A stretch of DNA of 64,000 nt from Alkaliphilus peptidifermentans DSM 18978. Lineage in GTDB: Bacteria > Bacillota > Clostridia > Peptostreptococcales > Natronincolaceae. The position numbers and the translations under genes were made by a program. Shown here piece after piece: positions 1 to 9,148 of this stretch; the first letter of the stretch is position 1, and each line of letters begins with the position of its first letter. The stretch is taken from NCBI RefSeq assembly GCF_900101495.1, contig NZ_FMUS01000018.1, positions 1-64,000 on the forward strand, given 5' to 3'. The notes beneath the pieces are model-generated. The model did not search any database and was not told the DNA's origin. It worked only from the letters and a program-made list of their open reading frames with translations.

Positions 1-528
1 TTGGGATGTTTCTTCTGCATATGTTTTGATAATTTTTCTTCCTAAATGCTTCATTAATCGTTCTGGAGTTTTCTTTATTGTATTCGCCTCTATATGGGTA
101 GCATCAATACTTACACTCTTTCCCTCGACGATTCCTTTTTCTACACATTGTCTTACGATTTCTGTGATGATTTCATCTAGCGTTGACTCTTCAAGTCGTT
201 GTGTTCTGAATTTAGATAAAAGACTTTTATCCGGAAGCGAATCTTCTGGATTAATACCAATAAAGTACATATATGCTAGGTTTAAACTGGCTTCTTCCTT
301 AACCTTTTCATCTGATAAATTATATAAATGCTGCAAAAAAAGTAGCTTGCACATTAATTCCGGTTCTTTAGCAGGTCGTCCAAATTCCTTGCAATAGCTA
401 TTCTCTAGTAATCCATTGATAAAGCTAAAATCTACTGCTGAATCTATTCTTTTTAGTATATGATTTTCTGGTATTTTATTATATAATGATGAGTGAAAAG
501 ATATTTGCTTTGGCTTATGTTGAAGCAT
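1..528 (-). CDS. IS1182-family transposase, 3' end beyond window
   Basis: Reading the minus strand from ATG at 528-526 gives 176 uninterrupted codons running off the left edge. The protein starts MLQHKPKQISFHSS and contains a DUF772-type N-terminal region (GRPAKEPELMCKLLFLQHLY near residues 45-64) and the start of the DDE catalytic domain (SIDATHIEANT near residue 144, with the first Asp). This matches the N-terminal third of IS1182-type transposases, usually about 450-550 aa. It would catalyse DNA cleavage and strand transfer of its own element. The ribosome site AAAAGGGGG lies 7 nt before the ATG and is one arm of a hairpin (see next entry). Only the 5' part is visible, so whether the element is intact is unknown. 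Confidence 0.88.
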   Translation of the reverse strand, partial: MLQHKPKQISFHSSLYNKIPENHILKRIDSAVDFSFINGLLENSYCKEFGRPAKEPELMCKLLFLQHLYNLSDEKVKEEASLNLAYMYFIGINPEDSLPDKSLLSKFRTQRLEESTLDEIITEIVRQCVEKGIVEGKSVSIDATHIEANTIKKTPERLMKHLGRKIIKTYAEETSQ

Positions 529-529
529 G

Positions 530-597
530 AAAAAACCCCCTTTTGGTTTTGTTTGGTCGTACTTACATTATACCATAAACGGGGGTTTTTTTGTCTA
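530..597 (-). promoter_or_regulatory. Transposase promoter inside a protective hairpin
   Basis: The arms at 581-592 (G5T7 on +) and 530-540 (A6C5 on +) are complementary over 11 bp. Between them, on the minus strand, is an extended -10 (TGG-TATAAT, hexamer at 567-572) with a possible -35 TAGACA at 592-597, spacing 19. A transcript from this promoter starts inside the loop and carries only the 3' arm, which includes the Shine-Dalgarno GGGGG. A transcript arriving from outside carries both arms and would fold, hiding the ribosome site or terminating. The sequence pattern is seen; the function is inferred from similar protection in other insertion sequences. Confidence 0.6.
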
Positions 598-677
598 AAA
601 TCAAGTATTTTCAATGACCTTAAAAATATTTTGCACTTAATATATAAACATATGTGTAAGTTAAACTGGATGTTTAC

Positions 678-710
678 AGGGGACTTTTTCACTGGTCCCA
701 AAACGTCCCT
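678..710. repeat. Possible insertion-sequence end
   Basis: A cluster of short inverted sequences, AGGGGAC (678-684), GGTCCC (694-699) and GTCCCT (705-710), lies about 150-180 bp upstream of the transposase start, where an IS terminal repeat would be expected, and 30 bp from the end of the neighbouring vWA gene. The other end of the element is outside the window, so the true inverted repeat and target duplication cannot be read here. Confidence 0.3.
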
Positions 711-739
711 CTGGCTTTCCTGGCTTTTAGTTTTAGTAG

Positions 740-2017
740 TTATTTGGATGTATATTCATTTATAACTCGTACCAACAAGTCATTTAAAAACTCTACTTTA
801 TAGTCACCCACTGTAGGTTCTATATGATCGTTACCTATTCCACTATGATTGGTTAAAAATACATATGTGCCACCTGTTGAAATACTAAAGAATCGAAGTA
901 AAGCTTCTGTATCTTTGTCTACTCCACTAGATGCTACGGGAATAATCCGAATTCCATCAGCTGCAGCTTTTGTGATTACATTATGTAGTGTCTTTACATT
1001 ATTAGCTGTATGATGAGGAGGAGCATCCAATACAAGAAATAATAGACGTGCTCTAGCATTGGAGCTCCACTGATGATTCTCAATAGCATCCTTTAGTGCC
1101 TCTTCCACTGCTTCTTCATAATCTCCTCCACCATCTGCATATTGTTTATTTAACTGTTTAATCACTTCATCAATTTATTTTGTAAAAGGAAAAGAGCGAA
1201 CTACATATTCATCTCCATGGTCTCTGTAGTAGTTACAGCTGAGACGAATATCTAAATCAGCTGAATCCTCATTGATTCTGAGAATTACATTTTTCAACTC
1301 AGCTTTAAGATAGTCTAGTTCATCATGCATAGAGCCTGTTGTATCTATCACAAACATCAAATCCAGTATATTGCTCTCTTCACCTCTTTGGTTAAACTCT
1401 ACATAGTGAGGTTCTGATAAAGAAAGCTTTACATTCTCTATCTTCTTCCTATTCTGTCCATTTTCAATAACTAAGTCAAAAACTGTATTTTGATTTCTAT
1501 CATATAACTCTGTAAAAAGTTCAGCTACTCCTTTGTTATTAGTTTTAGCACTCCATAGGACGTGTCCCTGCTTATCGTATAAAACAACCTTTACATCACT
1601 TACTGTTTTCTGTCCATCCTTCACAATCACTTGAAGCTTTTTAAATGTATAAAAGCCCCATCGGTCTTGATACTGTGCCCATTCTTTATTATTCAACAGC
1701 CTTACCCACCAATCCCAATTTCGCAGATCATTCCACTCTCCAGCAGTGAGCTGCCCTGCACTGATTTGTTGATTTCCTGAAGTGCGATTCTCATCGACTG
1801 CTCTATCTTTTGATGCGTCATGCCTTATTGTATCTTCAGTAGTAGTTTTTGATTCTTTCTCCCCAACTCCCATTGCAGTACCTTCTGTTGGAGTGTCAGT
1901 TGGGGATTCCATTTTCGTTCCACTATCTGTCACCTCTCCTTTACTACATGCCACAATTAATAAACTTATTGCAACCAATACTATTAATACAACAATTCTC
2001 CATTTTTTCAAGCTCAT
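740..2017 (-). pseudogene. vWA-domain lipoprotein interrupted by an in-frame TAA
   Basis: The first 280 codons (2017 down to 1178) encode a lipoprotein signal (MSLKKWRIVVLIVLVA...LLIVAC, lipobox Cys about residue 24), a Thr/Glu/Ser-rich linker, a carboxypeptidase-regulatory-like beta domain (near residues 125-205) and the start of a von Willebrand A domain with MIDAS motif DTTGSM. A TAA at 1177-1175 follows FPFTK. The same frame then continues at once as IDEVIKQLNKQYADGGGDYEEAV and completes the vWA domain to a stop at 740. One nonsense substitution (for example from CAA, GAA or AAA) explains it; no frame change is needed. GTG at 1165 could restart translation but would give only a half domain. 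Likely a recently broken surface adhesion or metal-dependent binding protein of about 425 aa. Confidence 0.8.
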
Positions 2018-2263
2018 ACTCTACCACCCCTCATAAAATATTACTCACTTCTTTATATTAGACTCTATATCGATGAAAAAGTTCTAATAATTATAATATT
2101 TTAAATTTTCTATTAAATATATTTAATAAGATTAGAAATACCACAGTGCTACATAATTATTTAGAAGCAAAAAAGTATAAAACCACTTGAAACTCAATTG
2201 GTCTCAAATGGTCTTTAAACAACCTAGCTAAATATATTATATAGAACAATCTATAATAAAACT

Positions 2264-3148
2264 CTAATTTTCTATTAAAGATTCGTATACTATTTTCCAT
2301 TCTCCTAAATCATTCTTTAACCTAAAAATACCTTTCTCATATCTGTTTACTGTACCATCAGACATTATTTCTTCATAGTCCATTACAATTGTTGTTAGAC
2401 CAGGCTCTTTAAAAATACTAAAGGAATCATCTGTATATTTGGTAACTCCTAGCTTTTTCGACCTTACATGGTGAAAATACATTGAATAGTCTAAATTTAT
2501 TTCTGCTGGTCTGTAAATCAAATCATATGCATATCTATATTGCTCCTGTACTATATGATTAAAATATGTTCTTATCACTTCAATAGCAGATGGAAATGCA
2601 CCATGGATGATTCTATCATTTCTTCCATAGGCTTCCTTTAACGTCATATGGTTTTGATAAATATCTAGCCTCTCACCTTCCACCTGAATCTTAACCCAAT
2701 CCACATGCCTAAGCTCAGTCAATGAATTGACAATAGAATAAATTGTTGTTATTTCAGAAGATTCTCCACCTCGGAAATTTGTTGCGAACTCTTTAGAAAA
2801 ATTAATGTAGGTTGTATCATCTACAGTAATTATTGAATATAACTTAACTTGGTTTGGTATTGTAGGCTGCAGCTGTCGGTCCATTGGTCCCTTCATTAAT
2901 TCCCTAAGAATACTCTCCTCCTTAGACTCGTTTATTCTTTCTACCGCCCTAATTTCTTTAACCAAATGCTCATTATTAAAGTCTGCGAAATAGAGGGTGA
3001 TAAGTTCAACAGTTCTTTCAGGATATGGCGCAATTTCAATGGTATTGTCCAATGTCGACTCATCTAAAAACTGGTTATTTCCACAGCGTATCAATAAAAG
3101 AATGAGTATTACTGTTAATAAAATAATGAAAAAGATATTTTTCCTCAT
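2264..3148 (-). CDS. GerMN-domain lipoprotein
   Basis: A 294-aa protein with an N-terminal hydrophobic segment and lipobox-like LLIRC (Cys near residue 22), so probably lipid-anchored outside the membrane. Residues about 48-160 (from TVELITLYFAD through the segment ending near VEGERLDIY) match the GerMN domain, found in spore germination GerM and in LpqB-type lipoproteins. The C-terminal 100 residues resemble a small NTF2-like extracytoplasmic domain. It follows the sensor kinase by about 30 bp, so it is probably co-transcribed with the two-component system and may modulate the kinase, as LpqB does for MtrB in actinobacteria (analogy, not shown here). No clear terminator was seen in the 246-bp AT-rich gap downstream. 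Confidence 0.75.
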   Translation of the reverse strand: MRKNIFFIILLTVILILLLIRCGNNQFLDESTLDNTIEIAPYPERTVELITLYFADFNNEHLVKEIRAVERINESKEESILRELMKGPMDRQLQPTIPNQVKLYSIITVDDTTYINFSKEFATNFRGGESSEITTIYSIVNSLTELRHVDWVKIQVEGERLDIYQNHMTLKEAYGRNDRIIHGAFPSAIEVIRTYFNHIVQEQYRYAYDLIYRPAEINLDYSMYFHHVRSKKLGVTKYTDDSFSIFKEPGLTTIVMDYEEIMSDGTVNRYEKGIFRLKNDLGEWKIVYESLIEN

Positions 3149-3177
3149 AGAATCATCCCTATATCTACTATATTTTT

Positions 3178-4530
3178 TTAGAGCTGATTAATATCCATAG
3201 GAAGCTTAATAATGAAGGTACTCCCCTTTTTAATCTGGCTTTCTACTTCAATTGTACCTTGATGAAGCCCAACAATTTGATTAGAAATGGATAGTCCTAA
3301 ACCAGAACCACCTGTTTTTCGTGATCGTGCACTATCAACTCTATAAAACCTATCAAATATATAAGGTAAGCTTTCCTGTGGAATACCGTAGCCTGTGTCT
3401 GTAACTTTTATAACGGCAAAGCGGCCTTCTCGCTCAATATTAATAGTAATTTTGCCACCTTCGTCTGTATATTTTACAGCGTTATGAATAATATTTATAA
3501 GGGCTTGGTATATTTTCCCTTGATCAAGATAAATTTGAATTTTTTCCCACTGGGTGATTATAATTTTTATATTCTTTTTTTCAGCCAATGGTCTAATATT
3601 ATTAACAATCTTTTCAATCAGATAGTTTACATAGGTTAATTTATAGTTTAAATTTAACTTCTCTTCGTCTAAATCAACCATATTCAATAAGCTTTCTATT
3701 ATCTCATTTAGTCTATCTATTTCGGAATCTATATCTTCAAGGAATTCATGGTATATTGCGGTATCAGTGGAAGGCTGCATTATAAGGGACTCCGCCAGTA
3801 GCTTCATGGAGCTCAATGGAGTTTTCAGCTCGTGAGAGACATTTGCAACAAAGTCCTGTCTCTGTTTTTCTATGTGACTTAGCTTAGTACTCATAAAGTT
3901 ATATGCCCTTGAAAGCTGTCCTATCTCATCATTTCCATCAATATCAACCTTTTCATTCAACTTGCCCTGCGCTGTTCTTTGCATTGCCTCAGTTAATATT
4001 TTAATCGGATGAGAAATTAAATTGGCAAAAAACAAACTAATAACAGCTATTAGTAAAAGTGTTAAAATAGATATAAAAAACAATAGATTTTTAACGTTAT
4101 TAATGGTATTGAATGCCTCCTGTAGAGAAATAGACATAAATACAACACCTAAAATTCTATCATAATATATTACTGGAACACTGACATACATAGTTTCGCC
4201 ATATCTTTCAAGATGATAAATAGTTGCTATTCTCTCTCCCTTTAAGGATCTCGAAACTTCAAAGCTATCAATTTTTGTATTTCGAATATCATTAAATGAA
4301 TCGTAAATGGCATTATTATCTCTATCAATGATAAGAATTCTTCCCTCAACCAAATGGCTTACTTCGTCCATCATTTGACTTAGATAAAGCTGATTAAATT
4401 CTATAGTGGCATCATCTACTGACAGTCTAACACGATTGGATAATATGTTGGCCTGGGTCAGATAATTGATTTCCTTCTCCATTAGATAATTCTTTTTAAT
4501 GGTTTCGTAAACGAATATGTTAATAATCAA
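3178..4530 (-). CDS. Sensor histidine kinase, WalK/PhoR-like; start uncertain
   Basis: Membrane sensor kinase partnering the adjacent OmpR-type regulator. It has an extracytoplasmic sensor region (about residues 20-145), a transmembrane helix (LLFFISILTLLLIAV), HAMP, HisKA with VANVSHELKTPL (the phospho-accepting His), and an HATPase domain with N box NAVKYT and G boxes DTGYGIP and GGSGLGLS. The annotated start is TTG at 4530, but the frame stays open to 4620, and residues upstream (SIRWKILFTYLLLLIIALL) form the expected first membrane helix. No ATG, GTG or TTG exists there, so the real start may be ATT/ATA near 4581-4587 or there may be a sequence error. The domain assignment is sure; the N-terminus is not. 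Confidence 0.85.
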   Translation of the reverse strand: MIINIFVYETIKKNYLMEKEINYLTQANILSNRVRLSVDDATIEFNQLYLSQMMDEVSHLVEGRILIIDRDNNAIYDSFNDIRNTKIDSFEVSRSLKGERIATIYHLERYGETMYVSVPVIYYDRILGVVFMSISLQEAFNTINNVKNLLFFISILTLLLIAVISLFFANLISHPIKILTEAMQRTAQGKLNEKVDIDGNDEIGQLSRAYNFMSTKLSHIEKQRQDFVANVSHELKTPLSSMKLLAESLIMQPSTDTAIYHEFLEDIDSEIDRLNEIIESLLNMVDLDEEKLNLNYKLTYVNYLIEKIVNNIRPLAEKKNIKIIITQWEKIQIYLDQGKIYQALINIIHNAVKYTDEGGKITINIEREGRFAVIKVTDTGYGIPQESLPYIFDRFYRVDSARSRKTGGSGLGLSISNQIVGLHQGTIEVESQIKKGSTFIIKLPMDINQL

Positions 4531-4604
4531 TAATGCAATAATAAGTAATAATAGGTATGTGAATAATATCTTCCACCTAATACTTATAAACTGATTACTT
4601 ACTC

Positions 4605-5282
4605 CTAAAATAATAGCCTACCCCCCCATTTGGTTAATATGTATTCTGGATGGCTTGAATTGTTTTCAATTTTTTCTCTTAATCTTCTAATGTGAACATC
4701 TACAGTTCGCAAATCTCCAAAGTATTCATAACCCCATATAATCTCCAAAAGTTCTTCTCGACTATAGACCTTTCCTGGGTTAGAGGCAAGGAGCAATAAC
4801 AGATCAAATTCTTTAGCTGTTAGATTTAATTCTTCTCCTCTTACAGTTACTTTTCTTCCTAAAGTATTCATGGTGAAATCATCTATATTTATTACTCTAT
4901 CCAAGGAAGTTTCCATGCTTTGATATCGTCTTAAAACAGCCTTTATCCTAGCCTTTAACTCCAATATATTAAATGGCTTGGTTAAGTAATCATCTGCACC
5001 ATATTCTAAGCCTAAAATTTTACTAATATCCTCTCCTTTTGCAGTTAACATGATAATAGGAGTTTGATATTTTTCTCTAATTCTTTGACAAACCTCTAAA
5101 CCGTCAATCTTTGGTAGCATTAAATCCAATAGTATTAGATCAAATTTTTCTTTTTCCACCTTATCTAGTGCCTCTTGTCCATCTGAAGCTACACTTATTT
5201 CGTAGCCATCTTGCTCAAGACTGTATTTTAAGCCTTTAACCAATAATGGTTCATCATCAATTATTAAGAACTTATAAGCCAC
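4605..5282 (-). CDS. OmpR/PhoB-family response regulator with altered C-terminus
   Basis: Receiver domain at residues 1-120 with the acidic pocket IIDDE, phospho-acceptor Asp in LILLDLMLP, conserved Thr (MLTAK) and Lys (LTKPF). A winged-helix DNA-binding domain occupies about 130-222 (LTAKEFDLLLLL, RTVDVHIRRLREKI). Start is GTG after GAGGTGAT. The protein ends TKWGGRLLF, whereas the family ends WGVGYYF. Removing one G from the run of seven (4621-4627) restores WGVGYYFRSK then TAA, so a +1 indel in the homopolymer is likely, either a sequencing error or slippage. Only the last few residues change, so the protein may still work. It heads the regulator-kinase-lipoprotein operon. Confidence 0.9.
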   Translation of the reverse strand: MAYKFLIIDDEPLLVKGLKYSLEQDGYEISVASDGQEALDKVEKEKFDLILLDLMLPKIDGLEVCQRIREKYQTPIIMLTAKGEDISKILGLEYGADDYLTKPFNILELKARIKAVLRRYQSMETSLDRVINIDDFTMNTLGRKVTVRGEELNLTAKEFDLLLLLASNPGKVYSREELLEIIWGYEYFGDLRTVDVHIRRLREKIENNSSHPEYILTKWGGRLLF

Positions 5283-5383
5283 TATATATCACCTCTTCAA
5301 TTTATTAGCATGCTTGTACCTAAATTAGATCAACTTATTAGACATCTTATTCATATTATATATAAATTCTAGCATTATTAAAA

Positions 5384-5407
5384 GAAAAAACTGGAGATAA
5401 CTCCAGC
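5384..5407 (-). terminator. Rho-independent terminator after selB
   Basis: On the minus strand CTGGAG-TTAT-CTCCAG (5391-5406) is followed by TTTTTT, immediately after the selB stop codon. Confidence 0.85.
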
Positions 5408-5408
5408 T

Positions 5409-7304
5409 TTAAAACAAAATCCTTTGATCCCCTTGCCTTTTTGTAACTTTATTATTATCAAAGTATTCCAATAATGCTACTGCATACTTTCTACTGGTAT
5501 CCAGTAAATCTCTAAAATCAGCCAGTGAAATATTACCTTTTTCTTTAATATGGGTAAAAAGGCGTTTTTTAGCCTCATTTATTGCTTCTGTGTGTAATAC
5601 TATTTCGGGATTTACTCTAATTAGCTCCTTCCCCAGCATAGCTTCGAGAACCTGTTCAATATCATGCCTTTTATAGGGTAATAATTGAAAGAGCTCTTCA
5701 ATTTTAGGGGTGCTAAATTGGTTTTTCAAATAAATATCCTCAATAGATTCCTTTACTTTTTTTTGAGCATCACTTAATATTACCTGAAAGTCCTTCAATG
5801 CCACATACTTTTCTATAACTTTAATATAATTGTCTGCCTCCATTGTATCAATAACTGAGTCAACAGCCTTCCCTTTATTCTTAGGAAATAGTCTGCTCTT
5901 TAGCTCTTCCTTAAGCATACCATGCCTTAGTGGGTTGTTAGTATGATACTGCTTCAGGAGAGTATTGGCATTGCTTTTAATTAACTCATAGAATTTTCTG
6001 TGTATAATAGTACTTGAATCTAATTTAATGATGAGTTTTTTTGCCACAAGGGCTTCAATTAATTCATCAATATATGAAACTTGATTACTGGTAGCTTTAG
6101 CTAAAAAACCTATGTCAGGAAATTCTCTACTATATCGTTCTATTTGCTTCTCTAAAACCTCCTCTGGTGTTCCAGTTTCCTTTAAAGCCAGCTCGCCAAT
6201 AACCTTTTCATCGAATCTTTTATGTTTTTGGGGATTCGCATCAATAACAGTTAGCCCACCAATGGTTTCCATTGGTGAATAGAACCTTATAACATTTTTG
6301 TCCCCCTTTTTTACTGAGGTGGTTTCTTCAAGGCGCAGTTGTACAAACCCAGATTCCCCAGGTAGGATTTCTTCTTTATCAAGCAAAACAACCCTAGCAA
6401 GAACCTCTGTTGAACCATGATACAACCTAATTCTATCACGATTTTCAAGCTTCCGTGGATAGCTTTTTAATACAGATATTCGTCCATCTATCATTAAAGT
6501 TGTTTCCATAGAATCTATTTGAGCTAAAATTTGACCTCTTTCTATATCTTCCTTCTTAACATTTGCTACATTTATTGCAACTCGTTGCCCTCCATAGGCT
6601 GTATCTACAGACTTACTATGGACCTGCAGGTTTCTTACCCTCACCTTTGTTTTATCGGGCAGTATCTCTAGCGTATCCTCAACCTTTATATTTCCTTCCA
6701 TTAAAGTACCTGTAATAACTGTTCCAAATCCAGTAATAGTAAATACTCTATCTATTGGCATACGAACAGGGGAATGTATATCTCTGCTTTCTGTTTCTTC
6801 AGCCAGTTTATCTATAGTATTTATTAATTCTTCAATACCTATCCCATTCAAAGAATCTACCATTATCATTTGTGATTCCTCTAAAAATGTATTCTTCACC
6901 TTTTCCCTTATATCTTCTTTTATTAAATGTAACCAATCTTCATCTACTAAACCTATTTTAGTAACAACTATAACTCCTTTTTTTATATTAAGAAGGTTAA
7001 TTATATCAAGGTGCTCTTTGGTTTGAGGCATAACACCCTCATCTGCTGCCACAACCAACATGACAATATCCATACCGCCTACGCCAGCCAGCATATTTCT
7101 TATAAATTTTTCATGCCCGGGAACATCAATAATCCCTGCTCTTTTACCGCTTGGTAAATCAAAATATGTAAATCCAAGGTCTATTGAAATACCCCTCTTT
7201 TTTTCTTCCTTTAGTCTATCAGTATCTCTACCTGTGATTGCTCGTATTAATGTAGTTTTTCCATGGTCTATATGGCCTGCTGTACCTATTATTATGTTTT
7301 TCAT
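5409..7304 (-). CDS. selB: Selenocysteine-specific elongation factor
   Basis: SelB is a GTPase that delivers selenocysteyl-tRNA(Sec) to the ribosome at UGA codons followed by a SECIS hairpin. The 631-aa protein begins [19 protein letters not shown] (G1 loop) and has [12 protein letters not shown] (G3). It continues with EF-Tu-like domains 2 and 3, then about 250 C-terminal residues of winged-helix repeats that bind SECIS RNA. Length is normal for bacterial SelB. ATG start after GAGGGGGG. It lies 73 bp downstream of selA in the same direction and ends in a strong terminator, so selA-selB is a two-gene unit. A client UGA gene, selD, lies 3 kb away. Confidence 0.97.
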   Translation of the reverse strand: MKNIIIGTAGHIDHGKTTLIRAITGRDTDRLKEEKKRGISIDLGFTYFDLPSGKRAGIIDVPGHEKFIRNMLAGVGGMDIVMLVVAADEGVMPQTKEHLDIINLLNIKKGVIVVTKIGLVDEDWLHLIKEDIREKVKNTFLEESQMIMVDSLNGIGIEELINTIDKLAEETESRDIHSPVRMPIDRVFTITGFGTVITGTLMEGNIKVEDTLEILPDKTKVRVRNLQVHSKSVDTAYGGQRVAINVANVKKEDIERGQILAQIDSMETTLMIDGRISVLKSYPRKLENRDRIRLYHGSTEVLARVVLLDKEEILPGESGFVQLRLEETTSVKKGDKNVIRFYSPMETIGGLTVIDANPQKHKRFDEKVIGELALKETGTPEEVLEKQIERYSREFPDIGFLAKATSNQVSYIDELIEALVAKKLIIKLDSSTIIHRKFYELIKSNANTLLKQYHTNNPLRHGMLKEELKSRLFPKNKGKAVDSVIDTMEADNYIKVIEKYVALKDFQVILSDAQKKVKESIEDIYLKNQFSTPKIEELFQLLPYKRHDIEQVLEAMLGKELIRVNPEIVLHTEAINEAKKRLFTHIKEKGNISLADFRDLLDTSRKYAVALLEYFDNNKVTKRQGDQRILF

Positions 7305-7377
7305 TAGAACCCCCCTCGAATATCACCAGTTCATGATAAATAAAGTCATTACCCTACCCTTACATCAATTTTTAAGC

Positions 7378-8787
7378 TTATTTAGATAGAACTCCATTCC
7401 TAAGCCCATCACATATGGCCTTAAAATCTCTTTCCTTAATAGTTCGTATATCTATTATTAATATATCATCCTGTATGCGTGTAAAAATTGGCTTTTCATA
7501 GTGTCTTAGCCTTTCTTCTAATTGAGCAGTGGATATGTTATTAGCCTTTATTTTTAATACCTTAGTAGGTAGTTTTTCTAATGGCAAAGCCCCACCACCA
7601 ATTTGTGAATAATCATCATGTATTTCGATTTTCATATTTAAATCTAAATCAGTTATCATCTCTAAAAGTTTTTCCGCCCTGTCATTTATTGAAATAACAC
7701 CCTCAGTAATCATTTTTAGAGTTGGAAGTGTACTAACTGCATAATCTTCTCTCAAATAGCATCTTAATGTTGCTTCTAATGCAGCGATAGTAAGCTTATC
7801 AATTCTAAAGGCCCGAGTGAGAGGGTTTTTTTTCATTTTATCTATAAATTGCTTTTTACCTATAATAATTCCAGCTTGAGGCCCCCCAAGTAATTTATCA
7901 CCACTAAATGTAACAATATCAGTACCTGCTGCTACACTATCCTGTACAGTTGGTTCATATGTAAGTCCATATTTTTTCAAATCAATTAGTACTCCACTAC
8001 CTAAGTCCTCTATAACTGGAATATTCCTACGCTTCCCTAGTTCCACCATGTCCTTTAGAGATATTTCTTCAGTAAAGCCAAGAATTCTATAGTTACTTGT
8101 ATGTACCTTCATTAATGCAGCTGTATTTTCTCCAATTGCATTTTCATAATCCCATAGGTGGGTTTTGTTTGTTGCGCCAACATCCACAAGCTTTGCTCCA
8201 CTTTGTTCCATTACATCTGGTATTCTAAATGACCCTCCAATTTCTACAAGCTCACCTCTTGAAACTATAACCTCTTTATCTTTACCCAGTGTACTAAGCA
8301 CCAGCATTACAGCTGCTGCATTGTTATTTACAACCAATGCATCCTCTGCCCCGGTTATAAATCTAATTAGTTCAACAACATGACTATATCGACTTCCTCG
8401 TTTACCTGTCTCTACGTCTATCTCTAAAGTAGAATACCCCGATGCCACAGCCCAAATTTCTTCCTTTAGTTCATCAGCCAGTATAGATCTACCGAGATTG
8501 GTATGCAGGACCACGCCTGTCCCGTTTATTACTTCTTTTAAGTTCATTTCCATGAATTTTTTGCAGCTAATGAGTACTTCATCAACAATGGTTTCTGTAT
8601 CTATCTTTACTTCCTTTATATTATCATCCTTCAATGCCAATAGCTCTTTTCTATACTTTTCAATAGTTTTTCTAATTTTTTCAGTGATTAGAGTGCGTGG
8701 AATATCTTCTACTATTTCGTTGATTCTTCCATGATTTATTATCTCATCCACCGAAGGTAGTTTGCTTAATAGACTTGCTTTTTTCAA
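7378..8787 (-). CDS. selA: L-seryl-tRNA(Sec) selenium transferase
   Basis: SelA is a PLP enzyme that converts seryl-tRNA(Sec) to selenocysteyl-tRNA(Sec) using selenophosphate. At 469 aa it has family length, with the PLP-lysine region [16 protein letters not shown] near residue 295, the upstream [14 protein letters not shown] signature near residue 88, and the fold type I small domain at the C-terminus. The start is TTG at 8787, preceded by AAGGAGTGATAAC. selB follows at once, and selD (which makes the selenophosphate donor) is the next minus-strand gene upstream, beyond the oppositely oriented alsT. Confidence 0.97.
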   Translation of the reverse strand: MKKASLLSKLPSVDEIINHGRINEIVEDIPRTLITEKIRKTIEKYRKELLALKDDNIKEVKIDTETIVDEVLISCKKFMEMNLKEVINGTGVVLHTNLGRSILADELKEEIWAVASGYSTLEIDVETGKRGSRYSHVVELIRFITGAEDALVVNNNAAAVMLVLSTLGKDKEVIVSRGELVEIGGSFRIPDVMEQSGAKLVDVGATNKTHLWDYENAIGENTAALMKVHTSNYRILGFTEEISLKDMVELGKRRNIPVIEDLGSGVLIDLKKYGLTYEPTVQDSVAAGTDIVTFSGDKLLGGPQAGIIIGKKQFIDKMKKNPLTRAFRIDKLTIAALEATLRCYLREDYAVSTLPTLKMITEGVISINDRAEKLLEMITDLDLNMKIEIHDDYSQIGGGALPLEKLPTKVLKIKANNISTAQLEERLRHYEKPIFTRIQDDILIIDIRTIKERDFKAICDGLRNGVLSK

Positions 8788-8922
8788 CAGTTATCACTCC
8801 TTAAAAAATTTACAAATTTACCTAGATTATAACATATTTTTATATCTTGTATACAAATTCATATATCTAAAATATTTTAACACTTATTAAAATTATATAA
8901 TTTTACATTAATTGTATTTCAT

Positions 8923-8951
8923 TTGTGTCATATTTATGGTAACATTATATT
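8923..8951 (+). promoter_or_regulatory. Candidate alsT promoter in the 361-bp selA-alsT gap
   Basis: TTGTGT (8923-8928), a 17-bp spacer and TATATT (8946-8951) resemble a sigma-A promoter. It would give a leader of about 190 nt before alsT. The rest of the gap (8788-9148) is very AT-rich. It holds an extra Shine-Dalgarno-like AAAGGAGGTGAT near 9077-9088 with no ATG/GTG/TTG behind it, and no recognisable riboswitch such as a glycine aptamer. Confidence 0.4.
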
Positions 8952-9148
8952 AAATTTATTACATAACCTTAATATTTTTAAAATTTCTAATTTTAATAAT
9001 TACTTTTGAATACGATTCTTTTTAATTTATTGTTTATTGTTTTTTCTAAAATGTATTCAAGAGTATTAATTTTATTAAAGGAGGTGATATTAATAAATAG
9101 AGCTATTCGTTATCATATATAATAGTTATTAAAAAGGGAGGTTTTGTA

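Noticed and set aside
493-765. 90-aa plus-strand ORF over the insertion-sequence edge
   Set aside because: Antisense to the transposase start and its regulatory hairpin; a shadow frame.
740-1165. A separate 141-aa protein starting at GTG 1165
   Set aside because: It is in the same frame as the upstream vWA half and only completes that domain; treated as one interrupted gene.
8788-9148. Glycine riboswitch before the alanine/glycine symporter
   Set aside because: Such switches often precede these genes, but the leader is extremely AT-rich and lacks the conserved aptamer sequences.
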